This document shows, one piece after another, positions 21,796 to 34,150 of a stretch of 64,000 bases of DNA (position 1 is the stretch's first letter; each line of letters starts with the position of its first letter). The stretch lies in contig JAOTOM010005141.1 of assembly GCA_034440615.1 (NCBI GenBank), positions 744,001-808,000 on the forward strand. Direction: 5' to 3'. Position numbers and translations under genes: made by a program. Origin of the DNA: Ashinkailepas kermadecensis (taxonomy: Eukaryota; Arthropoda; Thecostraca; Neolepadidae). The notes beneath the pieces are model-generated. The model did not search any database, was not told where the DNA came from, and saw nothing but the letters and a program-made list of their open reading frames with translations.

Positions 21796-23330
21796 ATGAC
21801 AGGTGAAAGGCTGGGGGATCTTACAATAACTACAGAAGCTGTAGAAAAGCAGCTGAAAAATATAAAACTTAATAAAGCTTCTGGACCAGATGATATATAT
21901 GCTAGGGTCTTAGTAGAGTGTGCTAAAGCTTTAGCAGTTCCCCTAGGTATAATTTTCAGGCAGTCTATGGAATATTCTGAAGTGCCTGAAGATTGGAGAA
22001 ATGCAAACGTAGCACCAATTTTAAAAAAGGGAAGTATTAAATGTGTAGGAAACTACAGGCCAGTCAGTTTTACCTCAGTGGTTTGCAAGGTACTAGAAAA
22101 TCTGGTTAAACGGAACGTTCAGATTCATTTTGATAGGCACGACATTTTAAGGGATACTCAACATGGGTTGCGATCTCGAAGGTCTTGTTTAACTAACCTA
22201 TTGGAGTTTATGGAGTATGTTGCTAAAGAAGTAAACAATCAAAGCAGGATGGATGTTGTGTACTTGGACTTTAGCAAAGCTCTTGATAAAGTTCCACATA
22301 GGAGGCTAATTCATCAACTACAGCAATATGGGATTGTTGGAAAAGTTATAGGTTGGATTGAAGCATGGTTTGAGGGGAAGGAAACAAAGGGTAGTGTTAA
22401 ATGGATGTAACTCTGATTGGAAGGATGTTCTGAGTGGAGTACCACAGGGCTCTGTTCTAGGGCCACTTCTCTTTATCATGTTTGTGAATAACATTGAGGT
22501 AGGGCTGATGAATAGAGGGTTCAAATTTGCTGATGGTGGTAGGAGTGGCAAACAGTAGTGATCAATCTAGTAATATTCAGCTAGACTTGGAGGACCTAAA
22601 AAAGTGGGCTGATCAATGGCAGATGTCTTTCAACTATGATAAGTGTAAGGCTATGCATCTGAGGTCTGGAGGTGAGACTTTCAGATATACAATAGGAGGG
22701 AGGGAACTGGATATTATTGAAGAGGAAAAGGACTTAGGTGTGCTGGTTGCAAAAGACCTTCAAGCAGAAAGACAATGTATCTCAGCTAGGAACAGGGCAC
22801 TCAGAATGCTGGGACTCATTAATAGAAGCGTAATATATAAGAGCAAGGAAGTCATGAAAAAACCGTACTTAGCATATATGCGACCCCACTTGGAATATTC
22901 TGTACAAGCATGGAGCCCCTACATAGAAAAAGATATAGATATGTTAGAAATAGTGCAGCGCAAAGCAACTGGGCTCATCAGTGGAATAGGTAACTTAGTA
23001 TATAGAGAAAGGCTTGTGGCATTAGATATTTACTCACTCAAGTATATGAGATTAAGGGGGGACGTGATTGAAAAGTACAAAATTGTTCAAGGACTAGATC
23101 AGGTCAATTTGAATGACGCCCTTCAGTTTAGAGTATCACATAGGGGTCATCAATTCAGGTTAGACAAGTTGAGGTGTAGGACAGTTAAGCGACAACAGGT
23201 CTTCAGTCAAAGGGTTGTTGATCAGTGGAATAGGCTGCTTGCTGATGTTGTGGGGAGTTCCTCACTGAATGTATTTAAAAGTAGGGTGGACATATTTTTT
23301 TGGGAGAGGAAAATCTTGTTTTTGAGTTCT
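21796..23330 (+). pseudogene. reverse transcriptase of LINE family 2, frameshifted
   Basis: Three frames in series. The first (to 22410) has NKASGPDDIYARVL, NYRPVSFTSVVCKVL, DTQHGLRSRRSC and YLDFSKALDKVPHRR. The second (22358-22558) has GVPQGSVLGPLLFIMF and FKFAD. The third (22527 on) has DLEDLKKWADQWQMSFNYD, RPHLEYSVQAWSPYI and RVVDQWNRLLADVVGSSS. Indels near 22380 and 22530 separate them; the second breaks the catalytic FADD, leaving FADGG. No endonuclease remains, so the copy is 5'-truncated and inactive. Confidence 0.9.
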
Positions 23331-23444
23331 AATTTCGATGGATGGGGTGAGATTTATGCTAAGAAAGTGTGCACGGCACAGACCCCTTTAAGCAAGCATG
23401 GATGCAGTTTAAAAATTATTGGTAAGACATTCAATCCACATGTG

Positions 23445-24228
23445 TTAACACGCGCCCTGGAGGGCCTCTGAAAATTACGCGCACTGGAGGGGGGGGGCGG
23501 ATTCCGACCACCCCTAAGATCTCGGCTCCTAATAAAGCTGGAGGAAAAAAAATTGCAGGGTGGATGGGAACAGTAGTGAACTTTATTGTGTGCAAATTTC
23601 ATGACCTTAGGTCAATATCTTCAAGTTCAAATGAGGTCACATTTGTCAAGATTTTCTTGTTTTGCGTGGCTTGGCTTGTCATTGTTATTGATCGCTGTGA
23701 TTATGTTTAAATTCTCAAAAATGGGCATCAATGATGTATTGGACATTACTAATGGTGCAATACAGATGCTAGACCCGACATTTGACCTCAGGTCACCTAT
23801 ATAGCAGCACTTTATCAGGTCAGTTACTTGTTCCAGTTACCGGAACCGGGTTGACCAAGTTTGGTTCCATGAACTTGACCTGACTTGACTTCGGTGACCT
23901 AACATGATCTTGAAACTATATAGCATATCAATATACATCAAACAAGTCGTTAGTGTTGCCAAGAACACTTCCCTTTTGCGGATATACGGGAAGCGCATCC
24001 GCGCCGAATTTTGTGGTCTGGCGCTAATTTTGTTTTAAACTTTAACAGCCCATAACTCGAAAAAATGTTCGGCCGATTTCCATTTTTCTTACTTTAAGCG
24101 ACGTGCCGGTCATTTCTAAACAGGGACGCAGAAAATCGCGTATATCGACCGGTAAAGTCTGCAGTTATGTACGAAAAACCGGAGGGGTGGGCGGATTTCG
24201 CCCCCCCCCCCTCCAGTGCGCGAGTTAA
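23445..24228. mobile_element. TTAA-flanked non-autonomous element, copy 1
   Basis: Bounded on both sides by TTAA (23445-23448 and 24225-24228), with inverted ends CACGCGCCCTGGAGG and, on the complement, CTCGCGCACTGGAGG. Subterminal GGGGGGGCGG(A)TTCCG runs are also inverted. It is 776 bp without coding capacity. TTAA duplication is the signature of piggyBac-type transposition, though the terminal bases are not a standard piggyBac end. The interior holds repeated TGACCT/AGGTCA words. Compared with the uninterrupted LINE 3' region at 45.25 kb, it sits exactly in the LINE sequence. Confidence 0.78.
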
Positions 24229-24740
24229 GAGGGATCAAGGGAATAGGGCTGGATAGCTAGGGTAGATAGGCATTGATAGGTGTGTGGGATGTTGGTGGCT
24301 GGTTTCTTTAGGATGTTGTGATGGATGGGGTGGGTCTTTTTACCGGGCTTATGGTATCTTCCATTTACAGACTTAATTGGATGGGCCCTTGGGTCTCTTA
24401 ATTAGTCTAAACACTATATAACTTAATATAGGGTGTACCTAGCAGTGGATTCAGCACCTTCCTTCGGGATGTGATACTGATGAGATTGGCTATGGTAGCA
24501 CAATGGGCATGATTGGAGGGGTGTGTAATTGTTCAGGAGTGTGTTATGCAATATCAGGTGAATAGTGCTAGATAGGCTGGGATATGTAGCTCCCTTGGAA
24601 CTTGAGATAATGGATTGATTGGGGTGAGAGCATATACTTTTCTAGCATCTTTTCTAGATAGGCTTAACCCAGATGGGCCCCTATCGCTCTTATTAAGCCA
24701 CACAACTTTATGGCTTTATGACTTTATATTGTTTGTGTTT

Positions 24741-25640
24741 GGCCTATCTAATTGAATTTCCGGTAAGCTTAAAGGTAAGTGTTCTTCACAACACACATTT
24801 CACGATAATAATTTAATGTTATCTGTGTGGGATAAAATGACAAACGCACTTTATATATTCAGCATTGCATTGTATTTCTCAACATCTTGCAAGATGAATG
24901 CAGCCAAATCTGTTCCATTTCGACTTACCGACAAGGAGTCAAATGTCAAAATATGAACACCGTTTCGGACAGACCCTAAATAGTAACGATAACACTATAT
25001 TCCAGTCTCCAGTAGTACACATAGGTGCCAGATGCAGTGCCAGAATACAAATCAACGCCAGAGTGTAAGCCGAAAAGGTCATCTGAAGTGTAGCTAGGTG
25101 TATGATCTCGAATGGTAATTTAACGGTCAATGACCTGTGTAAACAGGTTATCTGAGTTGTCCATCGCCCACCGCACCCAGCGTTGGCCATTTGATTGCAA
25201 TGCTGTGGCAAATTTCTGAGAATTCGCGAATTCGGCGATAATAAAACGGCGTGACCCATTTCCCTTGATGACACCATACGTCAGTGATGTAGGATGACAA
25301 ATTTCACTTGTATTACACTATGAGGTCAAGATAGGAAGGCTCATCAGTTGTGCTAAATCGCAGTGCGGCAGGCAGCACGTCGTTTTCTCGTGGTCGGGAA
25401 AAGCCTCAGAGTTGGCGGCATCAACCCCTGCATTAGTCACGATTATGATAGAATCAACCACGAGCTATCTGAATGGCCGGCATTACACGGAATTTCAATG
25501 CTAAATTGCGACATAAATCGATGATGGTAAAACTTGTGGAAATTGACATCGAGCATGTAAACATTGCATCGTCATGCCTGCCAGGCATATCAGCCAACCT
25601 ATTAAATCAAAGGCGAAGCCCTACAACTCATCCGCAGCTG
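24741..25640. other. no recognised gene
   Basis: No coding exon, transposon or tandem repeat recognised. Confidence 0.45.
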
Positions 25641-25890
25641 CACTTGTTTTCCACTACGACGTCATATCTGCCCGATTGGCTGGGCGATTGACGGCCGAAG
25701 GCCAGGCCATCACATGGCTGGCCGGCTTATCGGAGCGGCTTACGCCCGGCCGTCCGATATTGCCGGCCATCGCCCGATGCCAGCTGCAGCCAGCCTCGCC
25801 GCGGCCACGCCGACGCTAATCACGCACCATTGATCCGGTAATACTGTCGGAGCCGGGGCCGACTGTCAGACGGACAGACTTCCTGGCGGC
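25641..25890. other. GC-rich island ahead of the 60-bp satellite
   Basis: CpG-rich, with GACGTCA at 25658-25664 and an inverted CCAAT (ATTGG, 25675-25679) eleven bases on. That is a similar pairing to 15254-15278. Repeated GGCCGGC words follow. Regulatory function is only suggested. Confidence 0.3.
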
Positions 25891-28069
25891 GCCACACCGC
25901 GTCAGCAATGTCTCCGTGCCTCTCCCCCAGGCTGCTGTCGGCCACGATCGTCCACACCGCGTCAGTGATGTCTCCGTACCTCTCCCCCAGGCTGCTGTCG
26001 GCCACGATCGTCCACACCGCGTCAGTGATGTCTCCGTACCTCTCCCCCAGGCTGCTGTCGGTCACGATCGTCCACACCGCGTCAGTGATGTCTCCGTACC
26101 TCTCTCCCAGGCTGCTGTCGGTCACGATCGTCCACACCGCGTCAGTGATGTCTCCGTGCCTCTCCCCCGGCTGCTGTCGGCCACGATCGTCCACACCGCG
26201 TCAGTAATGTCTCCGTACCTCTCCCCCAGGCTGCTGTCGGCCACGATCGTCCACACCGCGTCAGTAATATCTCCGTACCTCTCCCCAGGCTGCTGTCGGC
26301 CACGATCGTCCACACCGCGTCAGTGATGTCTCCGTACCTCTCCCCAGGCTGATGTCGGCCACGATCGTCACAGCTCGTCAGTGATGTCTCCATACCTCTC
26401 CCCCAGGCTGATGTCGGCCACGATCGTGCACACCGCGTCAGTGATGTATCCGTACCTCTCCCCCAGGCTGCTGTCGGCCACGATCGTCCACACCGCGTCA
26501 GTGATGTCTCCATACCTCTCCCCCAGGCTGCTGTCGGCCACGATCGTCCACACCGCGTCAGTGATGTCTCCATACCTCTCCCCCAGGCTGCTGTCGGCCA
26601 CGATCGTCCACACCGCGTCAGTGATGTCTCCATACCTCTCCCCCAGGCTGCTGTCGGCCACGATCGTCCACACCGCGTCAGTGATGTCTCCATACCTCTC
26701 CCCCAGGCTGCTGTCGGCCACGATCGTCCACACCGCGTCAGTGATGTCTCCGTACCTCTCCCCCAGGCTGCTGTCGGCCACGATCGTCCACACCGCGTCA
26801 GTGATGTCTCCATACCTCTCCCCCAGGCTGATGTCGGCCACGATCATCCACACCGCGTCAGTGATGTCTCCGTACCTCTCTCCCAGGCTCCTGCCGGCCA
26901 CGATCGTCCACACCGCGTCAGTGATGTCTCCGTACCTCTCCCCAGGCTGCTGTCGGCCACTATCGTCCACACCGCGTCAGTAATATCTCCGTACCTTTCC
27001 CCAGGCTGCTGTCGGCCACGATCGTCCACACCGCGTCAGTGATGTATCCGTACCTCTCCCCAGGCTGCTGTCGGCCACGATCGTCCACACCGCGTCAGTG
27101 ATGTCTCCATACCTCTCCCCCAGGCTGCTGTCGGCCACGATCGTCCACACCGCGTCAGTGATGTCTCCGTACCTCTCCCCCAGGCTGCTGTCGGCCACGA
27201 TCGTCCACACCGCGTCAGTGATGTCTCCATACCTCTCCCCCAGGCTGCTGTCGGCCACGATCGTCCACACCGCGTCAGTGATGTCTCCGTACCTCTCCCC
27301 CAGGCTGCTGTCGGCCACGATCGTCCACACCGCGTCAGTGATGTCTCCATACCTCTCCCCCAGGCTGCTGTCGGCCACGATCGTCCACACCGCGTCAGTG
27401 ATGTCTCCGTACCTCTCCCCCAGGCTGATGTCGGCCACGATCGTCCACACCGCGTCAGTGATGTCTCCGTACCTCTCTCCCAGGCTCCTGCCGGCCACGA
27501 TCGTCCACACCGCGTCAGTAATGTCTCCGTACCTCTCCCCAGGCTGCTGTCGGCCACCATCGTCCACACCGCGTCAGTAATATCTCCGTACCTCTTCCCC
27601 AGGCTGCTGTCGGCCACGATCGTCCACACCGCGTCAGTAATGTCTCCGTACCTCTCCCCCAGGCTGCTGTCGGCCACGATCGTCCACACCGCGTCAGTGA
27701 TGTCTCCGTACCTCTCCCCAGGCTGCTGTCGGCCACGATCGTCCACACCGCGTCAGTAATGTCTCCGTACCTCTCCCCCAGGCTGCTGTCGGCCACGATC
27801 GTCCACACCGCGTCAGTGATGTCTCCGTACCTCTCCCCAGGCTGCTGTCGGCCACGATCGTCCACACCGCGTCAGTGATGTCTCCGTACCTCTCCCCAGG
27901 CTGATGTCGGCCACGATCGTCCACACCGCGTCAGTAATGTCTCCGTACATCTCCCCCAGGCTGATGTCGGCCACGATCGTCCACACCGCGTCAGCAATAT
28001 CTCCGTACCTCTCCCCCAGGCTGCTGTCGGCCACGGTGGTCCGGCGCCACACCGCGTCAGAAATGTCTC
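25891..28069. repeat. 60-bp satellite array (~36 units) with higher-order structure
   Basis: The unit includes CGTCAGTGATGTCTCCGTAC, CTCTCCCCCAGGCTGCTGTC and GGCCACGATCGTCCACACCG in series. Some units are 59 bp because of a shorter C run, which shifts frame, so the long frames coding ITDAVWTIVADSSLGERYGD repeats are not a gene. A variant pair (GGCTGATGTC followed by CAGGCTCCTGCCGGCC) recurs about 597 bp apart (26825 and 27422), marking a ten-unit higher-order repeat. Both array edges carry GGCGCCACACCGCGTCAG instead of the internal junction. Confidence 0.95.
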
Positions 28070-28299
28070 ACGATATGAGGTGGATGGAACATCACAGGCG
28101 TTCTTGAATTTAGTGAATATGTATTTTTATGGTTGCTGAAAATAGCCCAGTGCAGACAGTGCTAATTGTGAGCAGCAACTAAAACAGAGGAAAAACCCTC
28201 TTCCTCCGTTGTGCTAAGGACACAGTGAACCATGTGCATCAGTCAGTTACTTGTAGAAAGGTAAATATATATGCTTGGTCGTTGCCGCGTTGCCCGGAA

Positions 28300-29125
28300 T
28301 AAGACATATTGCGCCGGGTCCCGAAACAAATCACGCTGGTTCCTCGTAATCGAACCGGGACCCGAAATAAAACAAGTCGAGGCCCGGAGACACACCAGAA
28401 ACATCTAAAGATCAATCATGGCCCGTAAGGTCTATCTGGAATCCCAAATACCAGGCCTTCTTCAAGTCTTCAAAACCGTACATAGGGCCACGAGAAGTGC
28501 TGGGGCCAGAAATAATCGCACCATGCCCACAATTCGCACTGGGGCTCCAAAAGTTGCACTGGACTCCCCAAAATGACATTGGAGCCACCAAAACATTCCG
28601 CCGGGACCTTAACGTGTATCGGATGCCCGCATCACTAAAGCGGGGACCATACAAACCACAACGGGACTTGCAAAAATTAATCCGATGCCCGTTATCGTTG
28701 TCGGGGGCTCTAAACAAATGCAGCGATGATCTTAAGGCGACCGGGGACCCGACGACATACCGGGACCCTCCCAAGCGCACCGTGTCCCAGAAAAAGAGAG
28801 GTTTTAGCGTACGCTTTGCGGCACCAACAAAGACACCCGAGACTCTCAATCGCGCTAGGACCCGGAAAACACACCGTGGGTGCAGACAACGCATGGTATA
28901 GCTTGAAGAACAGTCCGGGGTCAACAAAAGTGTCATAATCACAACAAACACGCCGGGGCAGTAAACAGATACGCCGGGGCCTTTGAAGGTGCACCGGTCC
29001 CACAAGAACACCGTGAGTCAACAACACATCAATAGCTAAAGAAACACGCCGGTCTCAAAAACGCGCAAAGTGGACTAAGAGTATTCCCTGGACTCTAAAG
29101 CACAGCAGAAGACGAAAGACCCAAC
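28300..29125. repeat. decayed ~30-bp tandem array
   Basis: Imperfect units of about 30 bp built on CCGGGACC/GGGGCC, a few bases, then CAAAA and GCAC(C/T)G. Divergence is high and only the periodic GGGACC or GGGGCC words remain. No protein motif is visible. Confidence 0.55.
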
Positions 29126-29907
29126 GGTTACTAAACAGGCACCAAACCAACGCAAGTCTCAGTTAGGCACGCAATCTGGGAGCAAATACAAACACAAAGA
29201 TGAGGTACGCCAAAGCTCAGATAGGTATTCGGATTCCTTTTCCTCCCGAGCATGTGGTTAGAAGAGAAACAATCTCGACTTGCATTAATCGAATGGTTAG
29301 ACCGAACCCAGATATAATACGAAGTATTCCATGAAATAAAGCAAGGCATATGACCATCATATGACGGCCAATATCCAAACGTAATGGGCCTATAAGAATC
29401 CGCAGGAACCACAGAAGCGCGCGAAGTATGGCCAATGCAACGAATGCGCAAAGCGAGTGTTCGGTTGTACGAAGGTTTACGCGGTGACGATCAGGCGTTA
29501 TGGACTGAAATGCGTGGAATTGGAAATATTACATTTTTAGGTGATGAGCATTGGGAGCTGCTTGCCCTAGCACGTGCAGGACCCAACACTCCAGCACGCA
29601 TCGCGCTGGTGGGAGCTGCTTGCCCAAGCACGCAGGCCCCAGCTCTCCAGCACAACGTGCGGACCAATGCATTGTGCCGTGAGCGTGCTACTATCTACGC
29701 TTTGGATACCATTTGTGATGTCCTGATTTATTTGCGTCATGTGGTGTTTTTCTGCCGCTTATTATATTCTTTCGCAGCATTTTCTGCCTATGACTAGAAC
29801 GCCTTGAAGCGTTGTCCTGCGATGACCAGTGTTTCATGCTGTAGTCTGATGACCAGATACCACCGCTTCATGGCGTTCTATGGCGATGGCCGGAGCGCCG
29901 GAGCGCT
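29126..29907. other. no recognised gene; two small repeats
   Basis: A ~62-bp imperfect duplication sharing TGGGAGCTGCTTGCCC lies at about 29545-29660. A 17-bp inverted repeat with one mismatch (TAGAACGCCTTGAAGCG and its complement) spans about 29797-29880. Nothing coding recognised. Confidence 0.45.
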
Positions 29908-30305
29908 ACGGTGTTCGGCAATACTGGGGTGTTCGCCAAATACCAGGGCATTCGGCGAAGACTAGGGTGTCTGGCAAATACGGGAGTGTTCGGTAAATAC
30001 TATCGTTCTCGGCGAATACTGGGATGTTCGGCGAATACTGCGATGTTCGGCGAATGCTGGGATGCTCGGCGAATACTAGGGTGTTCGCGAATACTGGGAT
30101 GCTCGGTGAATACTGGGATGCTCGGTGAATACTGGGATGCTCGATGAATACTGGGATGCTGAATGAATACTGGGATGTTCGGCGCATACTAGGATGTTCG
30201 GCGAATACTGGGATGTTCGGCGAACACTGTGATGTTCGGCGAATACTGGGATGTTCGGCGAATACTGGGATGTTCGGCGAATACTGGGGCGTTCGTGATG
30301 TTCGT
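29908..30305. repeat. 19-bp minisatellite
   Basis: About 21 copies of GGCGAATACTGGGATGTTC with substitutions and units of 18-20 bp. Frames on both strands (EYWDVRRILGCSANTG and similar) arise from the repeat. Confidence 0.92.
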
Positions 30306-32989
30306 TTGGCGACGAACACACCGCGCGTCGTGCCTCCTGAGCGCTTCTTTTGCGTGCCAGCGCCGTCTCGTCCGCCCAGCTTGTAGCCACACCCATCCAC
30401 GCCGGCCCAAAGTTGTTGCAGCTCCTGTTTTTGTCCTCTCTCCGACTGAATGGATGACAATGTGGTTCGCTCGGAGAGCGATCGATGCCTGTGGACTTGC
30501 AGCTGGCGCGCGACCGCGGCCGTGCAGTGTTTTGACGCGATGTGGTTGGCGGTGTCGTCGGATGCAAATGTGACGGGCTGTCTTTTTCGCCGGCGCCGTT
30601 GTGCTGGCCAACAAACAGGAACTGCGGTGCTCGCTGCTGGCTGGGAGTCGTTTCCAGCAGGTGAGACAGCACAGCGTCGTAAACAGGGCATGGAGCAGGA
30701 CTCCCAACTGGAGAAACTCCCCTGGGGAATTTGTAGCTGCCAGGGAAAATGCACTCATAGGAAGATGAAGGCATTCGCAAAACCAATGTGTGACGCGTGC
30801 GGTGTTTTGTGCGGGAAATGAATGGTGACGAGTTCATCAAAAAGAGAAAGCTGGTGAACAAGATTAACAACCGAGGATGTTATGGGGTCTTTTTTCATCT
30901 GCGTGAATTGTGTTGGTTAAAATATTGTCATGCCGGTAGTAAGCTAACAGAGCCTCGATAATTGAATCCCCGAACTCCTTAAAGCTTGCGTGAATGGCGC
31001 AGGAAATAGGAGTGTTGTGGGGGAGAAGATATTAGAAGACATGGAGGGCATAATTGGAGGCAGATTATATTATCAGGCATGGGAGAGACTAAGGCTTGAT
31101 AAGAGGTATTTTGTTTAGGGAAAGGAGGGTAGACGATAGAGCATGCAGCACGTTGAAGAGGAAAAAATGCAGTGAAATAATGGGTACGGGAACCATTGAA
31201 GGTCGCGGAGCGAAGGCCCTTCGAAGTTCGCAATCGTCCTACCGACTTCAAGAAAGCTCAGGAAAGCATAGGTCCTATGTAGTAAGGCGGAATATGGTAG
31301 GACCGAGTGCACTCAAAATAGGCGTCAGGCTAAAATAACCGTAATATATGGGGAGCAAGATTGGTTATTTCCAACAACGCATTTGTCTGATGCTCACAGT
31401 CATATGAAGCATTGCAAAGATGAATGACCAGACCGCAACACATGTCGATCTTCCCGTCCGCAAGGCCAAGCCAATAAATGCGTTATTGTATTGCAGTTCA
31501 TCCCCCCACCCCCAAAATATAGCTGGCGGAACATTCGAATTCAAGGGAGTACCGAGTAGTTTTATGGTCGTTTATTTGCAGCCAACGCCATAGAGTCAAT
31601 GCTAAATTTATGAATATAGGGGAGCACAGTTTCCCGGTGCCTCCCCCCGGTCATCCGCCTATGCCCTACCGATGGAAGACACTAGCCCGCTAACGGAAGG
31701 CTTGTGCAAAGGGTGTCATGTCTAATGATGCTGCCGAAAAAGATTTGGCCAATCGTTCGGTTGTATTTTCGGCATGCATATCAAAGGACGTTGGCACCTC
31801 GGCACAGTAGTGGCAAGGTGACGTCATCGAAACCATCAATGACACGTCATCGGAACGACCAATGGCATCCCCGAACGCATTACCCCGCCCGGTCTCGGGG
31901 GGGGGGGGGGTCTTTTTACACCCACCCATCCTAAAGGTTTTACCGTGACAGTGCGAAAACGGCGGCGTTCAGCGCGGCACAATTTTAAGTGCCTTTTCCC
32001 GGATTATTTTTACGTGTTTAGTGAAGATGTCGACCTCAGGTCATGCCATTAACCTAGCTCGGGTCCAAGAGGACCATCTCCAAAAATGTTTCAGGATCGA
32101 TATTTCTTCACATGAAGAGGTATTTAAATGAAACTTGCTACGTGAGTGTCATTGTGCAGTGTCCGCAAAACATATATGACGTGTGTTTCGAGATGGCGAC
32201 TAATTTTGGCCCATGTTGAACAATTTTCCAATTTTTGTAGTATGCATGCTCTTCTGCCATCATGTTTACCTTGGTATGCATGCAAAAGCATCATCAGCAG
32301 AAGTTCCTTATCAAATTTGTTTTACCCCAGTCAAGTGGTCTGAGGTCAAGTCATGATAAAGCACGCAATGTGAGTTAAACATATCTAGATACTGCTTTTT
32401 TGTGGTATATCTTTTCAGTTTGTATGGTCTAAATAGTGTCAAAGTTGCGTTGCCCGACCCACACTACCTAAGTATGCCGATATGAAATGTTTTCAAACAT
32501 CGATTTTCCCCAAAAACCGACATTTCGATTTTCACAATTATCTATACATAAAAATCCGATAATTTTCGAACCCCAATCGTCCAGGGCTTTCCGATGGTAC
32601 CCCGTTTGGTTTCCTGCAACGCATAGTTTGGAAGTTAGGCGTGGGATCTTCAAGGACCCCCTCCCCTCCGTTACCAGGTGTGAGCGTCTGACCGGAGAGA
32701 CGGCGCCGGTTAACGATACACTTAAGCTATTGAATTATCACTGTGTAGATGTGAAAGTCGCCCGTCACCAAGTCATGTAAGAACATCACATAAAATCGCA
32801 CCGTCGGTCAGCTTAGCGGATATGACTGCGAGTGGGTAGTGATTGTTCCCACCCATTGCTGAATGTGAAGGCTACCGCGTGCAACAGTGAGCCGGGTGCT
32901 TCAAGTGAAATAAATTGCTTTGTAGCACACATGATGCAAGCGGCCATGTAGCTCATCAATGGGGATCCCGGCGGCGATCATGGGCCTGT
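30306..32989. other. no recognised gene
   Basis: Mixed-composition sequence with a poly-G run near 31896-31911 and a few AGGTCA words near 32037 and 32343. No transposon ends or coding blocks recognised. Confidence 0.4.
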
Positions 32990-33410
32990 CGGGTGGCTGG
33001 GCAGCGGACCTACCAGTCAGGCGACCACATCGCATTAGTCCTCGGCTAAGAGGTGCGCTGTCGCACTGGATCTCGCTATTCGACCGGAGATCAGAGATGC
33101 CCCATCGTACTGGAGGTGGCCAGCGGCCCCGGGCCCCGACCTCGACTCGGAAACTAGAGCTGCAGGATTGCACTGGACGTGGCCGGCAACCCTGGGACAA
33201 GACCTCGACTCGGAGATCAGAGATGCAGAGTCTCATTCGACGTGGCCGGCGGTCCAGGGTCCGCACCTCGACCCGGGACCATAGCTGCAGTGTCGCACTG
33301 GCCGTGGCCGGCGGCCCTGGGCCCGAACCACGACTCGGAGATCAGAGCTGCAGGGTCTCACTGGTCGTGGCCGGCATCCCTGAGGCGCAGACCTCGACCC
33401 GGGGACGGAC
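32990..33410. repeat. ~62-bp imperfect GC-rich repeat
   Basis: Six or so divergent units sharing CCTCGACTCGGAGATCAGAG, GCACTGG(A/C)CGTGGCCGGC and a CCCTGGG spacer. It passes directly into the 50-bp satellite. Confidence 0.7.
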
Positions 33411-34150
33411 CGCCGTCCGCCGTCCGCCGTCCGGCCGGTCGTCGCCGACCGACAGATCAGCGCGGTGGCCGCCGACCGACAGATCAGCGCGGTGGCCGCC
33501 GACCGACAGATCAGCGCGGTGGCCACCGTCCGCCGTCCGGCCGGTCGTCGCCGACCGACAGATCAGCGCGGTGGCCGCCGTCCGCCGTCCGGCCGGTCGT
33601 CGCCGACCGACAGATCAGCGCGGTGGCCGCCGTCCGATCTGGCCGGTCGTCGCCGACCGACAGATCAGCGCGGTGGCCACCGTCCGATCTGGCCGGTCGT
33701 CGCCGACCGACAGAACAGCGCGGTGGCCGCCGTCCGATCTGGCCGGTCGTCGCCGACCGACAGATCAGCGCGGTGGCCACCGTCCGATCTGGCCGGTCGT
33801 CGCCGACCGACAGATCAGCGCGGTGGCCGCCGTCCGATCTGGCCGGTCGTCGCCGACCGACAGATCAGCGCGGTGGCCACCGTCCGATCTGGCCGGTCGT
33901 CGCCGACCGACAGATCAGCGCGGTGGCCGCCGTCCGATCTGGCCGGTCGTCGCCGACCGACAGATCAGCGCGGTGGCCGCCGTCCGATCTGGCCGGTCGT
34001 CGCCGACCGACAGATCAGCGCGGTGGCCGCCGTCCGCCGTCCGGCCGGTCGTCGCCGACCGACAGATCAGCGCGGTGGCCGCCGTCCGCCGTCTGGCCGG
34101 TCGTCGCCGACCGACAGATCAGCGCGGTGGCCGCCGTCCGATCTGGCCGA
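33411..34150. repeat. 50-bp GC-rich satellite
   Basis: Main unit 50 bp: CAGATCAGCGCGGTGGCC, then GCCGTCCGATCTGGCCGG, then TCGTCGCCGACCGA. Variants of 52 bp carry CCGCCGTCCGG, and short 27-bp units lie at the left end. The unit is not a multiple of three and has no stops, so all frames stay open over 300-400 codons, giving Arg/Pro-rich shadows. Confidence 0.95.

Larger units (their letters stand above)
21750..24740 (+). mobile_element. family-2 LINE (CR1/L2-like), 5'-truncated, split by a TTAA element
   Basis: Holds a broken reverse transcriptase (21796-23330), a 3' untranslated region (23331-23444, resuming 24229-24740) and a tail with GGCTTTATGACTTTATA. The inserted TTAA element at 23445-24228 interrupts the 3' region. 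The same 3' region occurs in reverse at 43.9-45.36 kb, which confirms continuity across the insertion. It is related to family 1, but the sequences are clearly distinct (PHLEYSVQAWSPYIEKD against PHLEYCVQAWSPSYEKD). Confidence 0.85.

Noticed and set aside
25891..28069. A repeat protein with 20-residue units (ITDAVWTIVADSSLGERYGD type)
   Set aside because: 59-bp units shift the frame repeatedly, both strands are open, and there is no start, splice or domain context.
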